Of a stretch of DNA of 64,000 nucleotides, positions 18,870 through 27,415 are shown piece by piece (the first letter of the stretch is position 1; each line of letters begins with the position of its first letter). The position numbers were made by a program, and so were the translations under genes. The DNA is from Leptolyngbyaceae cyanobacterium (GTDB taxonomy: Bacteria; Cyanobacteriota; Cyanobacteriia; Cyanobacteriales; Aerosakkonemataceae), in assembly GCA_036703985.1 (NCBI GenBank), contig DATNQN010000021.1:1-64000 (forward strand). Reading direction: 5' to 3'. The notes beneath the pieces were generated by a model. It was not told the DNA's origin and ran no database searches. It saw only the letters and a program-made list of their open reading frames with translations.

Positions 18870-19766
18870 TTAAATTCGGTCAGATGGGATGCGATCGGAA
18901 CCGATAATGGGATTACCATCGGTGTTGATATCTAATTCTTCCCGACGGATAGTTTCTTCAGCATCTACGGTATCCCGATCTACTACTTTCCTAACTTTAA
19001 CTTCTTCGCGAACAAAAGCTTCTTTGCGAATGTCTGGGGTTTCTTCGTAGACTTCGATGCGTGCTACTTCGCCTTCTTGGAAATTAACTTCACCGGGAGC
19101 AACTGCTCTTCCGCTATCTATAGGAGTAGTACGCTCGATTACTACTCTTTCTTTTTCTACGGGAACTGACACGCGAGCGGTTTCGGTTTCGATGTGTTTG
19201 CCAACCGTTACTTCCCCTGCTTTGTAGCGGTTTTTATTAGCAATCAATCTTTCTTCATAAAGTCTGAAAGTTTGATGATCGCGATCGTTCATGCCAAATA
19301 AGTTGGGTTCGCGATCGTAGGTGTAGTCATTGCGATCGAAACTAGTATAGCCTGCTTCTACGGGCGCGGATGCTTCGACTGGCGGTACGAAATCGCTGGA
19401 CGTGCGATTAAAAGGAGTACGATAAACGTTTCTTACTCTTTCTTCATAATCGTAGTCAGCAACGGTGCGATCGCTATATTCGGGTAAGTTTTCTGCTTGT
19501 TCTCTACTCATGTTCATCGCATATACCCGGTCTGCATTATAGTCGATGCGGGAAAGGCCAACGGGCAGTAAAACTTTCTTGCCAAAAATCCAAAAACCTA
19601 AGTCTACTACTAAATAGCGAAAATGACCATCTTCATCAACTAAAACATCGCTAACCGTGCCAACTTTTTCTTCTCTTTCCGTGTATACGTCGAATCCTTT
19701 TACGTCATCACCTTCAAAAGTTTCTCGGTAGTTAGGATCGAATTCATTTAATTTCAAAAGTGCCAT
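18870..19766 (-). CDS. PRC-barrel and DUF2382 stress-type protein
   Basis: A 298-residue soluble protein. The N-terminal PRC-barrel (about 15-90) has KGFDVYTEREEKVGTVSDVL and GKKVLLPVGLSRIDYN. The C-terminal DUF2382 domain (about 165-285) has RLYEERLIANKNRYKAGEV, VSVPVEKERVVIERT and two consecutive EEV.VRK repeats. An AAGGAG ribosome site lies nine bases before the ATG. It is a clear paralogue of the 20360 gene, with over half of positions identical by eye. Function is unknown; AvaK-like family. Confidence 0.92.
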   Translation of the reverse strand: MALLKLNEFDPNYRETFEGDDVKGFDVYTEREEKVGTVSDVLVDEDGHFRYLVVDLGFWIFGKKVLLPVGLSRIDYNADRVYAMNMSREQAENLPEYSDRTVADYDYEERVRNVYRTPFNRTSSDFVPPVEASAPVEAGYTSFDRNDYTYDREPNLFGMNDRDHQTFRLYEERLIANKNRYKAGEVTVGKHIETETARVSVPVEKERVVIERTTPIDSGRAVAPGEVNFQEGEVARIEVYEETPDIRKEAFVREEVKVRKVVDRDTVDAEETIRREELDINTDGNPIIGSDRIPSDRI

Positions 19767-20359
19767 ATTTTTAATCTCCTTTTTGAGGAATTTATATTTT
19801 TATGCTATTTTTTTTATTAGCTTGTTTCATCTTCCTTGAGACTGAACCGTTCTATTCACTTAGATTTTTAAAGATTTTTTACAATAGAAATATCGAAAGT
19901 TTTCAATCGATATTTTTTATTTATGCCAAGCATTTACTTAGATATTAACCAAGCCATCGTACTGACAAAAGAAAAATTAGGGTCTTTCGGGTTTATGGTG
20001 GAAAATGTTTATATATGTTACAGATAGGTGGGATAGTGGGTTACGGCCCGGAACTTAATTATTGCTTGAAAGTACTGAAACGATCGCCCGTGCCTAACCC
20101 ACCCTACGATTAGATAAGTTTCTATTATCATCACCAAAACGGGAGAGCCAATCAGTAGGAATAACAACCCAGCTATTGATGCTATCTAGCTAAATGGTCA
20201 CTGCTGAATTATTTTTCGATCAAATAGACGATTCCCTCTCCCCCAACATTGGGGAGAGGGTACAAAAACACTAGAGAACTTATCTAAATAGAATTCAGGA
20301 GTCAGAATTTAGTATTCAGTATTCTGGCTTCTGAATCCTTCTTCAATCAGTTTGAAATG
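19767..20359. other. Intergenic region between two DUF2382 genes
   Basis: About 590 bases without a gene. It holds an inverted-repeat element (GTGGGTTA at 20036-20043 with TAACCCAC at 20095-20102, continued imperfectly), a 10-bp stem hairpin CCCTCTCCCC/GGGGAGAGGG (20234-20260), and a heptamer repeat at 20291-20338. Confidence 0.6.
20291..20338 (+). repeat. Heptamer tandem repeat (GAATTCA family)
   Basis: Consecutive 7-mers GAATTCA, GGAGTCA, GAATTTA, GTATTCA, GTATTCT, GGCTTCT, GAATCCT, drifting from the same consensus as the repeats at 8013 and 32159. Confidence 0.7.
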
Positions 20360-21208
20360 CTATCTATTAAGGGATTTGTCCACAATTGGATTACCCGCTG
20401 CGTCGATATCTAATTCTTCGCGACGAATCGTTTCTTGTGCATTTACAGTGTCGCGATCGACTTCTTTACGAACGTTTACTTCTTCACGCACGTAGGCTTC
20501 TTTACGAACATCAGCAGTTTCTTCATAAATATCCATGTGTGCGATTTCTCCCTCCCGGAAGTTCGCTTCACCAGGCGCAACTGGTCTGCCGGCATCTACG
20601 GGAGTAGTCCGCTCAACGATCACTCGTTCTTTTTCTACCGGGACGGAAACTCTAGCAGTCTCGGTTTCAACGTGCTTACCAACCGCTACTTCCCCTGCTT
20701 TGCGGCGTTGTTTGTTAGCAATCAGGCGTTCTTCGTAGAGTTTGATGGTTTGGTGGTCTTGTTGGTTCGTACCGTACAGATTTGGTTGTCGATCGTAATC
20801 GTAGCTATTGCGATCGGATGCTGCATAATCTGTTTGTGCAGTAGTTGCAGGACTATAAACTCCTCTTACCTGGTCTTCATAATCGTAGTCAACTCGTTCT
20901 AAGTCGTTGAATTCAGGTAAATTTTCGGCTTGGTCTTTGGTCAAACCTACTGCATAAATGCGTTGTTGGTTGGCGTCAACGCGGGAACGACCAACTGGCA
21001 GTAATATTTTCTTACCGAAAATCCAAAATCCCGTATCGATTACAAAATAACGAATCCGACCGCTATCGTCATCAACTAACACATCCGTTACGGAACCAAT
21101 TTTTTCGTTATTTAGATCGGAATAGACATCGATTCCTTTGATATCTTCTCCATCAAAAAGTTCGTTTTGGTAATTGGGATAGAAATCTGCTATTTTTGCA
21201 AGAGCCAT
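20360..21208 (-). CDS. PRC-barrel and DUF2382 stress-type protein (paralogue)
   Basis: A 282-residue paralogue of the 18870 gene with the same two domains: PRC-barrel (KGIDVYSDLNNEKIGSVTDV, GKKILLPVGRSRVDAN) and DUF2382 (LYEERLIANKQRRKAGEVAV, VSVPVEKERVIVERTTPVDA). The C-terminal YVREEVNVRKEVDRDTVNAQ segment is nearly identical to its sister. The linker between domains is shorter. The tandem arrangement points to local duplication. Confidence 0.92.
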   Translation of the reverse strand: MALAKIADFYPNYQNELFDGEDIKGIDVYSDLNNEKIGSVTDVLVDDDSGRIRYFVIDTGFWIFGKKILLPVGRSRVDANQQRIYAVGLTKDQAENLPEFNDLERVDYDYEDQVRGVYSPATTAQTDYAASDRNSYDYDRQPNLYGTNQQDHQTIKLYEERLIANKQRRKAGEVAVGKHVETETARVSVPVEKERVIVERTTPVDAGRPVAPGEANFREGEIAHMDIYEETADVRKEAYVREEVNVRKEVDRDTVNAQETIRREELDIDAAGNPIVDKSLNR

Positions 21209-21390
21209 TCTTTTGTCCCTCGTATTATCTACACAAATATGCTAGATAATGGGTGATTTTATCTGCCTCTTGCTAGGGAAGGATACTGATGTTATTTTTG
21301 AGTACTTACTTACTATGTCATTGGATATAAAGCAGGCAAAATCAGCCATGTTTAGGCGTGATAATTACCTTTTTAAATGCTTAATATTTC

Positions 21391-21765
21391 TTAACTCATG
21401 GAAACCAGAGAATTAAAAATGCGTTCCACTTGTTGGCGGTAAGTTTCGTCAACTTGTGTTGTTTCGTTATATTCAGGGAGTGCTTTAATTTTTTCTCGAT
21501 TAAGTTGATGCACGTAAACTCGTCTTTCATTGTAATCAACCAGAGAACTAGTTACGGGAACTAAAATTTGTTTGCTAATTTCCCCAAATTTCAAGTCGAT
21601 TACTAAATATCGGAAAATACCATTTCCATCTACTAAAGCATCTTTTACTACACCTAGCTTCCGATCGGTAGGACTGGCGTATACGTCTAGATTTTTGATG
21701 TCGTCTCCACCAAAAAGCTTTCTCCGATAATTGGGATAAAATTTTTCTACAGGAAAAAGAATCAT
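21391..21765 (-). CDS. PRC-barrel domain protein
   Basis: A 124-residue protein consisting only of the PRC-barrel part of the neighbouring DUF2382 proteins (FYPNYRRKLFGGDDIKNLDV, then VVKDALVDGNGIFRYLVIDL and QILVPVTSSLVDYNERRVYV). It ends where the linker would begin in its relatives, so it may have lost the DUF2382 half or be the ancestral form. ATG at 21765 is preferred over a TTG at 21780. Confidence 0.85.
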   Translation of the reverse strand: MILFPVEKFYPNYRRKLFGGDDIKNLDVYASPTDRKLGVVKDALVDGNGIFRYLVIDLKFGEISKQILVPVTSSLVDYNERRVYVHQLNREKIKALPEYNETTQVDETYRQQVERIFNSLVSMS

Positions 21766-21886
21766 TTTATCTTTTCTCAACTCATTTCACAAAGAATAAG
21801 GTAGCAAATATTTTCTAACAGTCCATCGTTCTAGAGATTGATTAATTATTAAGTTATGAGGATTTATTGAGTTAACGATTCTAATG

Positions 21887-21990
21887 TATAGCGATCCTAT
21901 TTAAGTAATCAACCCCACCCTAGCCCTCCCCTTACCAAGGGGAGGGTTGGGAGGGGTTTAGTTGTTCGCAATTCATTTAGGATCGCTATA
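21887..21990 (+). mobile_element. 104-bp MITE-like palindromic element, copy B
   Basis: Same element as at 14406 (inverted) and 42741 (direct). The 13-bp ends TATAGCGATCCTA and TAGGATCGCTATA are perfect complements, and the centre CCTCCCCTTACC/AAGGGGAGG forms a hairpin. It separates the PRC-barrel gene from the aldolase gene. Confidence 0.85.
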
Positions 21991-22095
21991 TTAACCAAAA
22001 GGATAGAGCAAACCCAGTCAGGAATATTTCAAAAGTAATTTAGGTTTAAATAAATTATCTAAAAGCTTTAATATACGGGGTATGCCCAAAAGTAG

Positions 22096-22773
22096 ATGCA
22101 AAGAATGTCTAATGAGTGTTGGCTAAGATTGTTGCAGCAACAGCGAGCGATCGCGGTGATTCGAGCCGAAAATCTAGAAATCGGTTATCAAATGGCTCTA
22201 GCTGCTGCCTCTGGTGGAATCAACTCGATCGAAATAACTTGGAATAGTGACAAACCACAAGAATTGATTGCGAAATTACGTTCCGAATTACCAAACTGTA
22301 CGATCGGCACCGGTACCCTGCTAAACTTAAATCAGATGCAGCAGGCGTTAGCAGCTGGTGCCCAATTTCTCTTTACCCCTCACGTTGACCCAGCTTTGAT
22401 TCGGACGGCGCTAGATGTGGGGATACCGATCGTTCCAGGGGCGCTCTCACCAACAGAAATTGTCACCGCATGGCAAATGGGAGCCAGTTGTGTCAAAGTG
22501 TTTCCCATTCAAGCAGTGGGAGGAGTAAATTATATCCGCAGTTTGCAAGGGCCACTGGGACATATCCCATTGATTCCCACTGGTGGAGTAACCCTAGAAA
22601 ATGCTACGGAATTTTTGCAAGCAGGTGCATTTGCTGTTGGACTAGCAGGCGATTTATTTCCTCAGAAATTAATCGCGGCTGGGAATTGGGAAGCGATTTC
22701 ACAAAGAGCGATAAAATTAATGCAACAGTTACAGACTAAATCAAATAATCGATCTACCATAACAAAGAAATAA
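22096..22773 (+). CDS. eda: Bifunctional 4-hydroxy-2-oxoglutarate / KDPG aldolase
   Basis: A class I aldolase that cleaves 2-keto-3-deoxy-6-phosphogluconate to pyruvate and glyceraldehyde 3-phosphate, last step of the Entner-Doudoroff route. The 225-residue TIM barrel shows the catalytic Glu in SIEITWNS (about residue 45), TIGTGTLL, and the Schiff-base Lys in SCVKVFPIQAVGG (about 135), followed by PTGGVTLEN for phosphate binding. A second ATG at 22105 is possible. No other pathway genes are adjacent. Confidence 0.93.
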   Translation: MQRMSNECWLRLLQQQRAIAVIRAENLEIGYQMALAAASGGINSIEITWNSDKPQELIAKLRSELPNCTIGTGTLLNLNQMQQALAAGAQFLFTPHVDPALIRTALDVGIPIVPGALSPTEIVTAWQMGASCVKVFPIQAVGGVNYIRSLQGPLGHIPLIPTGGVTLENATEFLQAGAFAVGLAGDLFPQKLIAAGNWEAISQRAIKLMQQLQTKSNNRSTITKK

Positions 22774-22832
22774 GCCCTTACTGCTCACATCAATTTGTTA
22801 AATAAAGCGGTAGGATGCAAATTTTCTGCCGT

Positions 22833-22840
22833 GAGGAGGA
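22833..22840 (+). promoter_or_regulatory. Ribosome binding site deciding a GTG start
   Basis: GAGGAGGA lies seven bases before GTG at 22848, favouring that codon over the ATG at 22815. Confidence 0.65.
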
Positions 22841-22847
22841 TTCGATA

Positions 22848-23609
22848 GTGCCAAAAGTTTTTTCTTCTTTTTGGTTACGTTGCTCAAGCGCTTTATTGCT
22901 TAGTGCTATAGTAACTTTAACTAGCTTGTCAGCTTGGTCAAGACCAAAATCGCAGGTTAATTCTTCAACCGCAACCACATCTGTTGCTAATCAACCAAGA
23001 CCGCGAGTAACTTACAGAGTTAGAAAACAATCTGTCAATCGCTATCAACCTAAACCGCGCGTTACTTATGCAGTCCGGAAAAATTCCGTCAATCGCGATC
23101 GACCAAAGTCGCGAGTGACATATGCAGTCCGCAGAAAATCAACTACTCGCTATATTCCAAAACGGTCTGTTAGTTCCGTAAAACCACAAAATTCTCTCGC
23201 CAACAAAGCTCTCAAACAGAAGATAGCAGAGAAAATTTTGAGTTTACAACAAACCAATCAACGTTGGATTCAAATAGACTTATCAAGTCAACGCCTGATC
23301 GCCTGGGAAGGTACAAATCCAGTTTATGCTGTCGTAGTTTCCACTGGTAAAAGATCTACCCCCACACCCATCGGTACTTTTGCCGTTAAAACTAAGTACG
23401 AATCTACCAGAATGGTAGGGCCGGGATACGATGTAAGCAACGTGCCTCATACTATGTACTATCATGGAGGCTACGCCATTCACGGTGCTTACTGGCATAA
23501 CAAATTTGGCACGCCAGTTAGTCATGGTTGCACTAATGTAGCTCCGGATCATGCAGAATGGTTGTTCGATTGGGCTACTGTAGGAACGCCGATCGTCGTG
23601 CATTATTGA
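22848..23609 (+). CDS. L,D-transpeptidase (YkuD family) with basic repeats
   Basis: An exported enzyme that cross-links or modifies peptidoglycan by L,D-transpeptidation. From the GTG start it has a signal peptide (SALLLSAIVTLTSLSAWS), then three basic near-repeats of about 20 residues (RVTYRVRKQSVNR, RVTYAVRKNSVNR, RVTYAVRRKSTTR, residues about 55-110), then the YkuD domain with HGAYWHN and the catalytic Cys in SHGCTNV. The arginine-rich repeats could bind acidic wall polymers; that is inference. A second YkuD gene follows 315 bases on. Confidence 0.92.
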   Translation: MPKVFSSFWLRCSSALLLSAIVTLTSLSAWSRPKSQVNSSTATTSVANQPRPRVTYRVRKQSVNRYQPKPRVTYAVRKNSVNRDRPKSRVTYAVRRKSTTRYIPKRSVSSVKPQNSLANKALKQKIAEKILSLQQTNQRWIQIDLSSQRLIAWEGTNPVYAVVVSTGKRSTPTPIGTFAVKTKYESTRMVGPGYDVSNVPHTMYYHGGYAIHGAYWHNKFGTPVSHGCTNVAPDHAEWLFDWATVGTPIVVHY

Positions 23610-23923
23610 TTGGCAAGTTGTTAATTATATCGTTAAAGCTGGTAGTGGGTAGTAGCTGTTGGCGAATTGCTGTCGCTACTAGTAGTCCGCCATCACAATT
23701 TTGATGGATTTAAGAAACCCGGTTTTTCTAAAAAACCGGGTTTCTAGCAAATGACAAACTAGCGAAATTAATCTGGCAGTCTACTGTGCTGATATTCGAT
23801 CGATCGCAAACAAATATAAAAAGTTTTTTCTTTTTTGTTTTCAATTTTTAACGTTTTATGTTTAATTTTTAATTGGCGTTCGTGAGTTTATGCAGTAACC
23901 TAGAACCCAGGAGGAAGTGAACT
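23610..23923. other. Intergenic region between two L,D-transpeptidase genes
   Basis: About 314 bases; holds the AAACCCGG hairpin at 23713-23745 and the AGGAGGA ribosome site (23909-23915) of the next gene. Confidence 0.5.
23713..23745. repeat. AAACCCGGTTT hairpin repeat
   Basis: AGAAACCCGGTTTTT and its complement around a short loop. Member of a family also at 37431, 38004, 47856 and 58516; here it may terminate the first transpeptidase gene. Confidence 0.75.
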
Positions 23924-24496
23924 ATGGAAAATATCATTCGCTCTGCTTGGTTACGGCGCTCTGGGACTTTTTGGGCTGGTTTGGTTTTGGTATTGGTGGC
24001 TTTATTTTCGTGGTCAACGCCTGCGGAGGCTGCATCGCGATCGGGAAGACAAACCCAAGTCAGTCAAAGTAGAATTACTAGAACAGTTGGTACAAAAGCA
24101 CGCCGCGCTAAACGCAACAAAGCAAAAGCAGTGCGGGCAAGAGGTAGAGGACGCTGGATCGAGGTTAACCTAGCAAAGCAACGGTTAATTGCTTGGGAAA
24201 ATGGCAGAGTGGTTTATTCTAGCCGGATTTCCAGTGGTAAATCCGCTACTCCCACTCGTCGTGGCGTATTTAGCATTCAACGGAAGTATCGCGCTAAGAC
24301 AATGCGGGGAAGGGGTTACGTAGCGCCTAACGTTCCCTATACCATGTTTTATTCTGGTGGCTATGCCATTCACGGTGCTTATTGGCATAACCGATTTGGT
24401 ACGCCAGTTAGTCACGGCTGCGTTAATTTACCAGTAAGCGCATCCCGTCGGTTATATAGTTGGGCTGGTGTTGGTACAAAAGTAGTAGTCCGGTAA
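23924..24496 (+). CDS. L,D-transpeptidase (YkuD family)
   Basis: A 190-residue exported L,D-transpeptidase, paralogue of the preceding gene. It has a signal peptide ending WSTPAEAA (about residue 37), a very basic linker (KARRAKRNKAKAVRARGRGR) and a YkuD domain with GGYAIHGAYWHNRFGTPVSH and the catalytic Cys in HGCVNL. The ribosome site AGGAGGA is strong. It lacks the triplicated repeat of its neighbour. Confidence 0.93.
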   Translation: MENIIRSAWLRRSGTFWAGLVLVLVALFSWSTPAEAASRSGRQTQVSQSRITRTVGTKARRAKRNKAKAVRARGRGRWIEVNLAKQRLIAWENGRVVYSSRISSGKSATPTRRGVFSIQRKYRAKTMRGRGYVAPNVPYTMFYSGGYAIHGAYWHNRFGTPVSHGCVNLPVSASRRLYSWAGVGTKVVVR

Positions 24497-24498
24497 AA

Positions 24499-24533
24499 AG
24501 GATAAAGGATGAAGGATAAAGGTTGAAGTATAA
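24499..24533 (+). repeat. Heptamer tandem repeat (AGGATAA family)
   Basis: AGGATAA, AGGATGA, AGGATAA, AGGTTGA, AGTATAA directly after the transpeptidase stop; the same family recurs at 37891. Confidence 0.7.
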
Positions 24534-24578
24534 AAAATACACGCTTCATTATATATTTCATCCTTCAGACTTCATCCT

Positions 24579-26177
24579 TTAGCTGAGTTGAACTACTGGT
24601 CGATCGTCTAAGAGAGTTTCTTTGGTTAGGATATCTTTGACGGTCATTCGCAAAAAGCGATCGCTATCCACCTGAAACAAGATTCTGATGCGATCGCTTC
24701 CCGGATAACCTGGGGGTGTGAGTTGGGCGATAGTACGCGCACCTTCTCTGTCATTTAGAGGTTTGACTTGAGTGCGATCGCCTGTCAAACTACGAGTAAT
24801 TAAACGATCGCCATCAAAATAAACTTCCATACCAGTGGTTGATTCAGCACCCAACTCACCAATAATTAATTCAATGCTGGGCTGATTTTCCACAGAAGCA
24901 CCCAAAGTTAATTCTACTGGTTCGCTCATCGGATAAGGTTGACCGGCTTTAATTAAAGGATGCCAGTTGTGCTTGCTATGACGACGATCCCAATAACGAA
25001 TACCGTAACTGTGATAGAGAAAATCTTTTAGTTCAATGCCTTGGGTTAATTGTAAGGCACCTTGGGCGATCGCTTCAAAAGGTCGTTCGCAGCGAATCTT
25101 TTTATGATCAAAATATTGCTGCACCCAAGTTTGCACAGATGGGATTTGCACAGTACCGCCGACTAACAAAACCGCATCAATGTCAGAAACTTCGATTCCT
25201 TGTCGTCGCGCTTGCTGAAGCACTTGATTCATCGACTCATCGAGTTTATCAAAAAACTGATGTTCTTTCAATATCTCTTCAAAGCGATCGCGATCTAACT
25301 CCAACTCGTAACTATCGAGAGTTTCATCATTAAAATAAACTTCTCGTCCGCTTCTTTGCAAAGACAACTGAATTTTCAATCGTTCTGCCAAACGAGTAGT
25401 TAAAGGAGTAGTAGTCAAACCTTGAGTTTTGGCAAAGTAATCTATCACCCAATTATCAATATCGGAACCGCCTAAATTTTGACCTGCTTTTGCCAAAACG
25501 CGGGCAGTTTTTGGCTTTTGTCCGGAAGATTCTGCTAAGGATTTTTCACCCCATTTGAGAATAAAGCCAAGGGGTTTTTTGCTAACTGTCGTATCTAACC
25601 GTACTAGAGAAAGATCCAGCGTACCGCCACCAAAATCTATTACTAACAGAATTTGACTATCTCCCATTCCGTAGCCTAAAGCAGCGGCAGTGGGTTCGTC
25701 TAACATCCGCACTTGTTGTACTGGGAGAGATTGACAAACTTTTCCCAACCAGTAACGGTAAGCTTCAAAACTATCTACCGGAACAGTCAAGATTAAAGAT
25801 TCTCCCACATCTGGGGAGACTGTTTGTACTTTTTCAATTAAGTGAGTGAGAAACCATTCTCCCACTTGTTCAAAAGTAACGATTTTTCCATCTAATTCGG
25901 GCAGAAAACCTTGAATCTCTGCGCCAATTCCTCGTTTAAAACTGCGAAAAAAGCGGGGATCGGTTTTGAGATCCAAACCGCGATCGCGCACTGCTTGCCC
26001 CACTACCACTTTACCGGAGGAGGCATCTTCTACATAGAGCAGGCTGGGAATTAAAGGCGGGTTCTGACTCATCTGAACCGAGACGCCGGGTAAGCTTAAG
26101 GTTTCTGGCTTTTGGGTGACTGGGTTCCAGCGAGTAATTACCGTGTTGCTAGTTCCGAAATCAATTGCGATCGTCAT
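24579..26177 (-). CDS. Hsp70-family protein (DnaK-like)
   Basis: A 532-residue chaperone-like ATPase, shorter than DnaK (about 635). The actin-like ATPase motifs are present: phosphate 1 IDFGTSNTVI at the N-terminus, phosphate 2 LLVIDFGGGTLDLSLV (about 175), and the adenosine motif VLLVGGTVQIPSV (about 340). The C-terminal part (about 390-532) is a reduced beta-domain without the helical lid. Such truncated Hsp70s are common in cyanobacteria alongside true DnaKs; the client is unknown. No grpE or dnaJ is nearby. Confidence 0.9.
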   Translation of the reverse strand: MTIAIDFGTSNTVITRWNPVTQKPETLSLPGVSVQMSQNPPLIPSLLYVEDASSGKVVVGQAVRDRGLDLKTDPRFFRSFKRGIGAEIQGFLPELDGKIVTFEQVGEWFLTHLIEKVQTVSPDVGESLILTVPVDSFEAYRYWLGKVCQSLPVQQVRMLDEPTAAALGYGMGDSQILLVIDFGGGTLDLSLVRLDTTVSKKPLGFILKWGEKSLAESSGQKPKTARVLAKAGQNLGGSDIDNWVIDYFAKTQGLTTTPLTTRLAERLKIQLSLQRSGREVYFNDETLDSYELELDRDRFEEILKEHQFFDKLDESMNQVLQQARRQGIEVSDIDAVLLVGGTVQIPSVQTWVQQYFDHKKIRCERPFEAIAQGALQLTQGIELKDFLYHSYGIRYWDRRHSKHNWHPLIKAGQPYPMSEPVELTLGASVENQPSIELIIGELGAESTTGMEVYFDGDRLITRSLTGDRTQVKPLNDREGARTIAQLTPPGYPGSDRIRILFQVDSDRFLRMTVKDILTKETLLDDRPVVQLS

Positions 26178-26321
26178 TCAGATTCAGTTCACCAGTGGAT
26201 CGGGATTCGATCATACTATGGTAAATAGCAGCCCAAATGCAAACACAACATTATGAGCCAATGGACTTCATGCCATTAGCTGATTACTAATTAGCGACGT
26301 TTGCTAGCAGTACCGATCTAT

Positions 26322-27263
26322 CTAAAAAGCTGTATTTAGTAATTCTTGCCTGACAAAGGCAGCATACTTTTTAGCATGAGCAACCGTTAAGTGGATACCA
26401 TCCCTAGTCTTCCACTCTTGAGATGGCGGTTGTGGCAACCATTCAAAAGTATCCGGAGGAAAAAGCTCCTTAAGAAGTTTTTGCACTTGTTGTTGATAAA
26501 TAGTTTGCTCTACTCGCATTTCTCCCGGTACGTTGAATAAAACAATTTTTACATTAAATTTTTTAATCTCTGATATTTGCTTTTTAATATACTCCGCTTC
26601 TTTTCTAATTTTTTCCTCTATTTCTTTAGACAAAGGTTGCCTCCAACCATTAGCAGTACGGCTAATTAATTCTTCTCTCAACCGCCAATTAATTTTTTCT
26701 GTTTCCTTATTACTTACGTCTTCTTCCATACTGGATTGATTATTGATTTTTTTGACTTGTTCTAAAAAAGTACTAACTGGTTGATATTCTTGCCGAAACA
26801 TAGGAAAATAAAACCGGAGCCAATATAATGCTGGTTGATAAACAGAATCTATTATCTTATTACTAATTTCTCTTTGAATTGTATGATTCAGTTCAATCAA
26901 TAGTATAGATGGTTTAAATTTACTTCTTTTAATTATCTCTAAACCTGTTTGACTAGAAAGTGCTGACATCGCTAGATTAGCTACATTATTGCCAATATAT
27001 TCGGGTTTAATCCGAGCAGCAATTGAGCTACCTACTAAAATCATTCTTAAATTATGTTTATTATTATAAACATAACGTTGAATTTTAATTACGTTTGTTT
27101 CCCATTGACTAAACCCATTACTAGGCTGTATCATGCCGCCAGAAACTAAACCATGATATAAAGTCAGCAAAAAAACACTGACTAATAATGCTCTTAGAAT
27201 AGACGTTAATTGACGATTCTTAATGAATTTTGTAATTTTATCAGAAAATGTGTTCATCAACAT
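26322..27263 (-). CDS. Membrane-anchored SGNH-like protein, MBOAT partner
   Basis: A 313-residue protein with an N-terminal membrane anchor (about residues 23-43), then a domain containing ILVGSSIAARI (about 75), which resembles the block-I GxS of SGNH/GDSL-type hydrolases. A late D-x-x-H fits DGIHLTVAHAKKYA (about 290), the block-V Asp/His. Paired with the MBOAT gene upstream on the same strand, it resembles DltD/AlgX/AlgJ-like partners that transfer acyl groups outside the membrane. Family and substrate are inferred. Confidence 0.65.
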   Translation of the reverse strand: MLMNTFSDKITKFIKNRQLTSILRALLVSVFLLTLYHGLVSGGMIQPSNGFSQWETNVIKIQRYVYNNKHNLRMILVGSSIAARIKPEYIGNNVANLAMSALSSQTGLEIIKRSKFKPSILLIELNHTIQREISNKIIDSVYQPALYWLRFYFPMFRQEYQPVSTFLEQVKKINNQSSMEEDVSNKETEKINWRLREELISRTANGWRQPLSKEIEEKIRKEAEYIKKQISEIKKFNVKIVLFNVPGEMRVEQTIYQQQVQKLLKELFPPDTFEWLPQPPSQEWKTRDGIHLTVAHAKKYAAFVRQELLNTAF

Positions 27264-27415
27264 CTACCCATTTACATTTATCAATTATAATTAACCAATA
27301 TAAATTTTAACTGGTAACCAGTTAAAATCAAGACAAAGTAACAGAAAAATTCGTTGTCTGTTGCATCACCAAATTGCCCCCTCTAGATTGATAGCCTAAT
27401 AAACTAAAGCTTTTT

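Noticed and set aside
20036-20102. GTGGGTTA/TAACCCAC element between two DUF2382 genes
   Set aside because: The similarity of the arms beyond eight bases is poor and there is one copy only, so it was not called a mobile element.
20234-20260. Hairpin CCCTCTCCCC/GGGGAGAGGG as a terminator
   Set aside because: Neither strand has a T-run after the stem, so only a hairpin is recorded.
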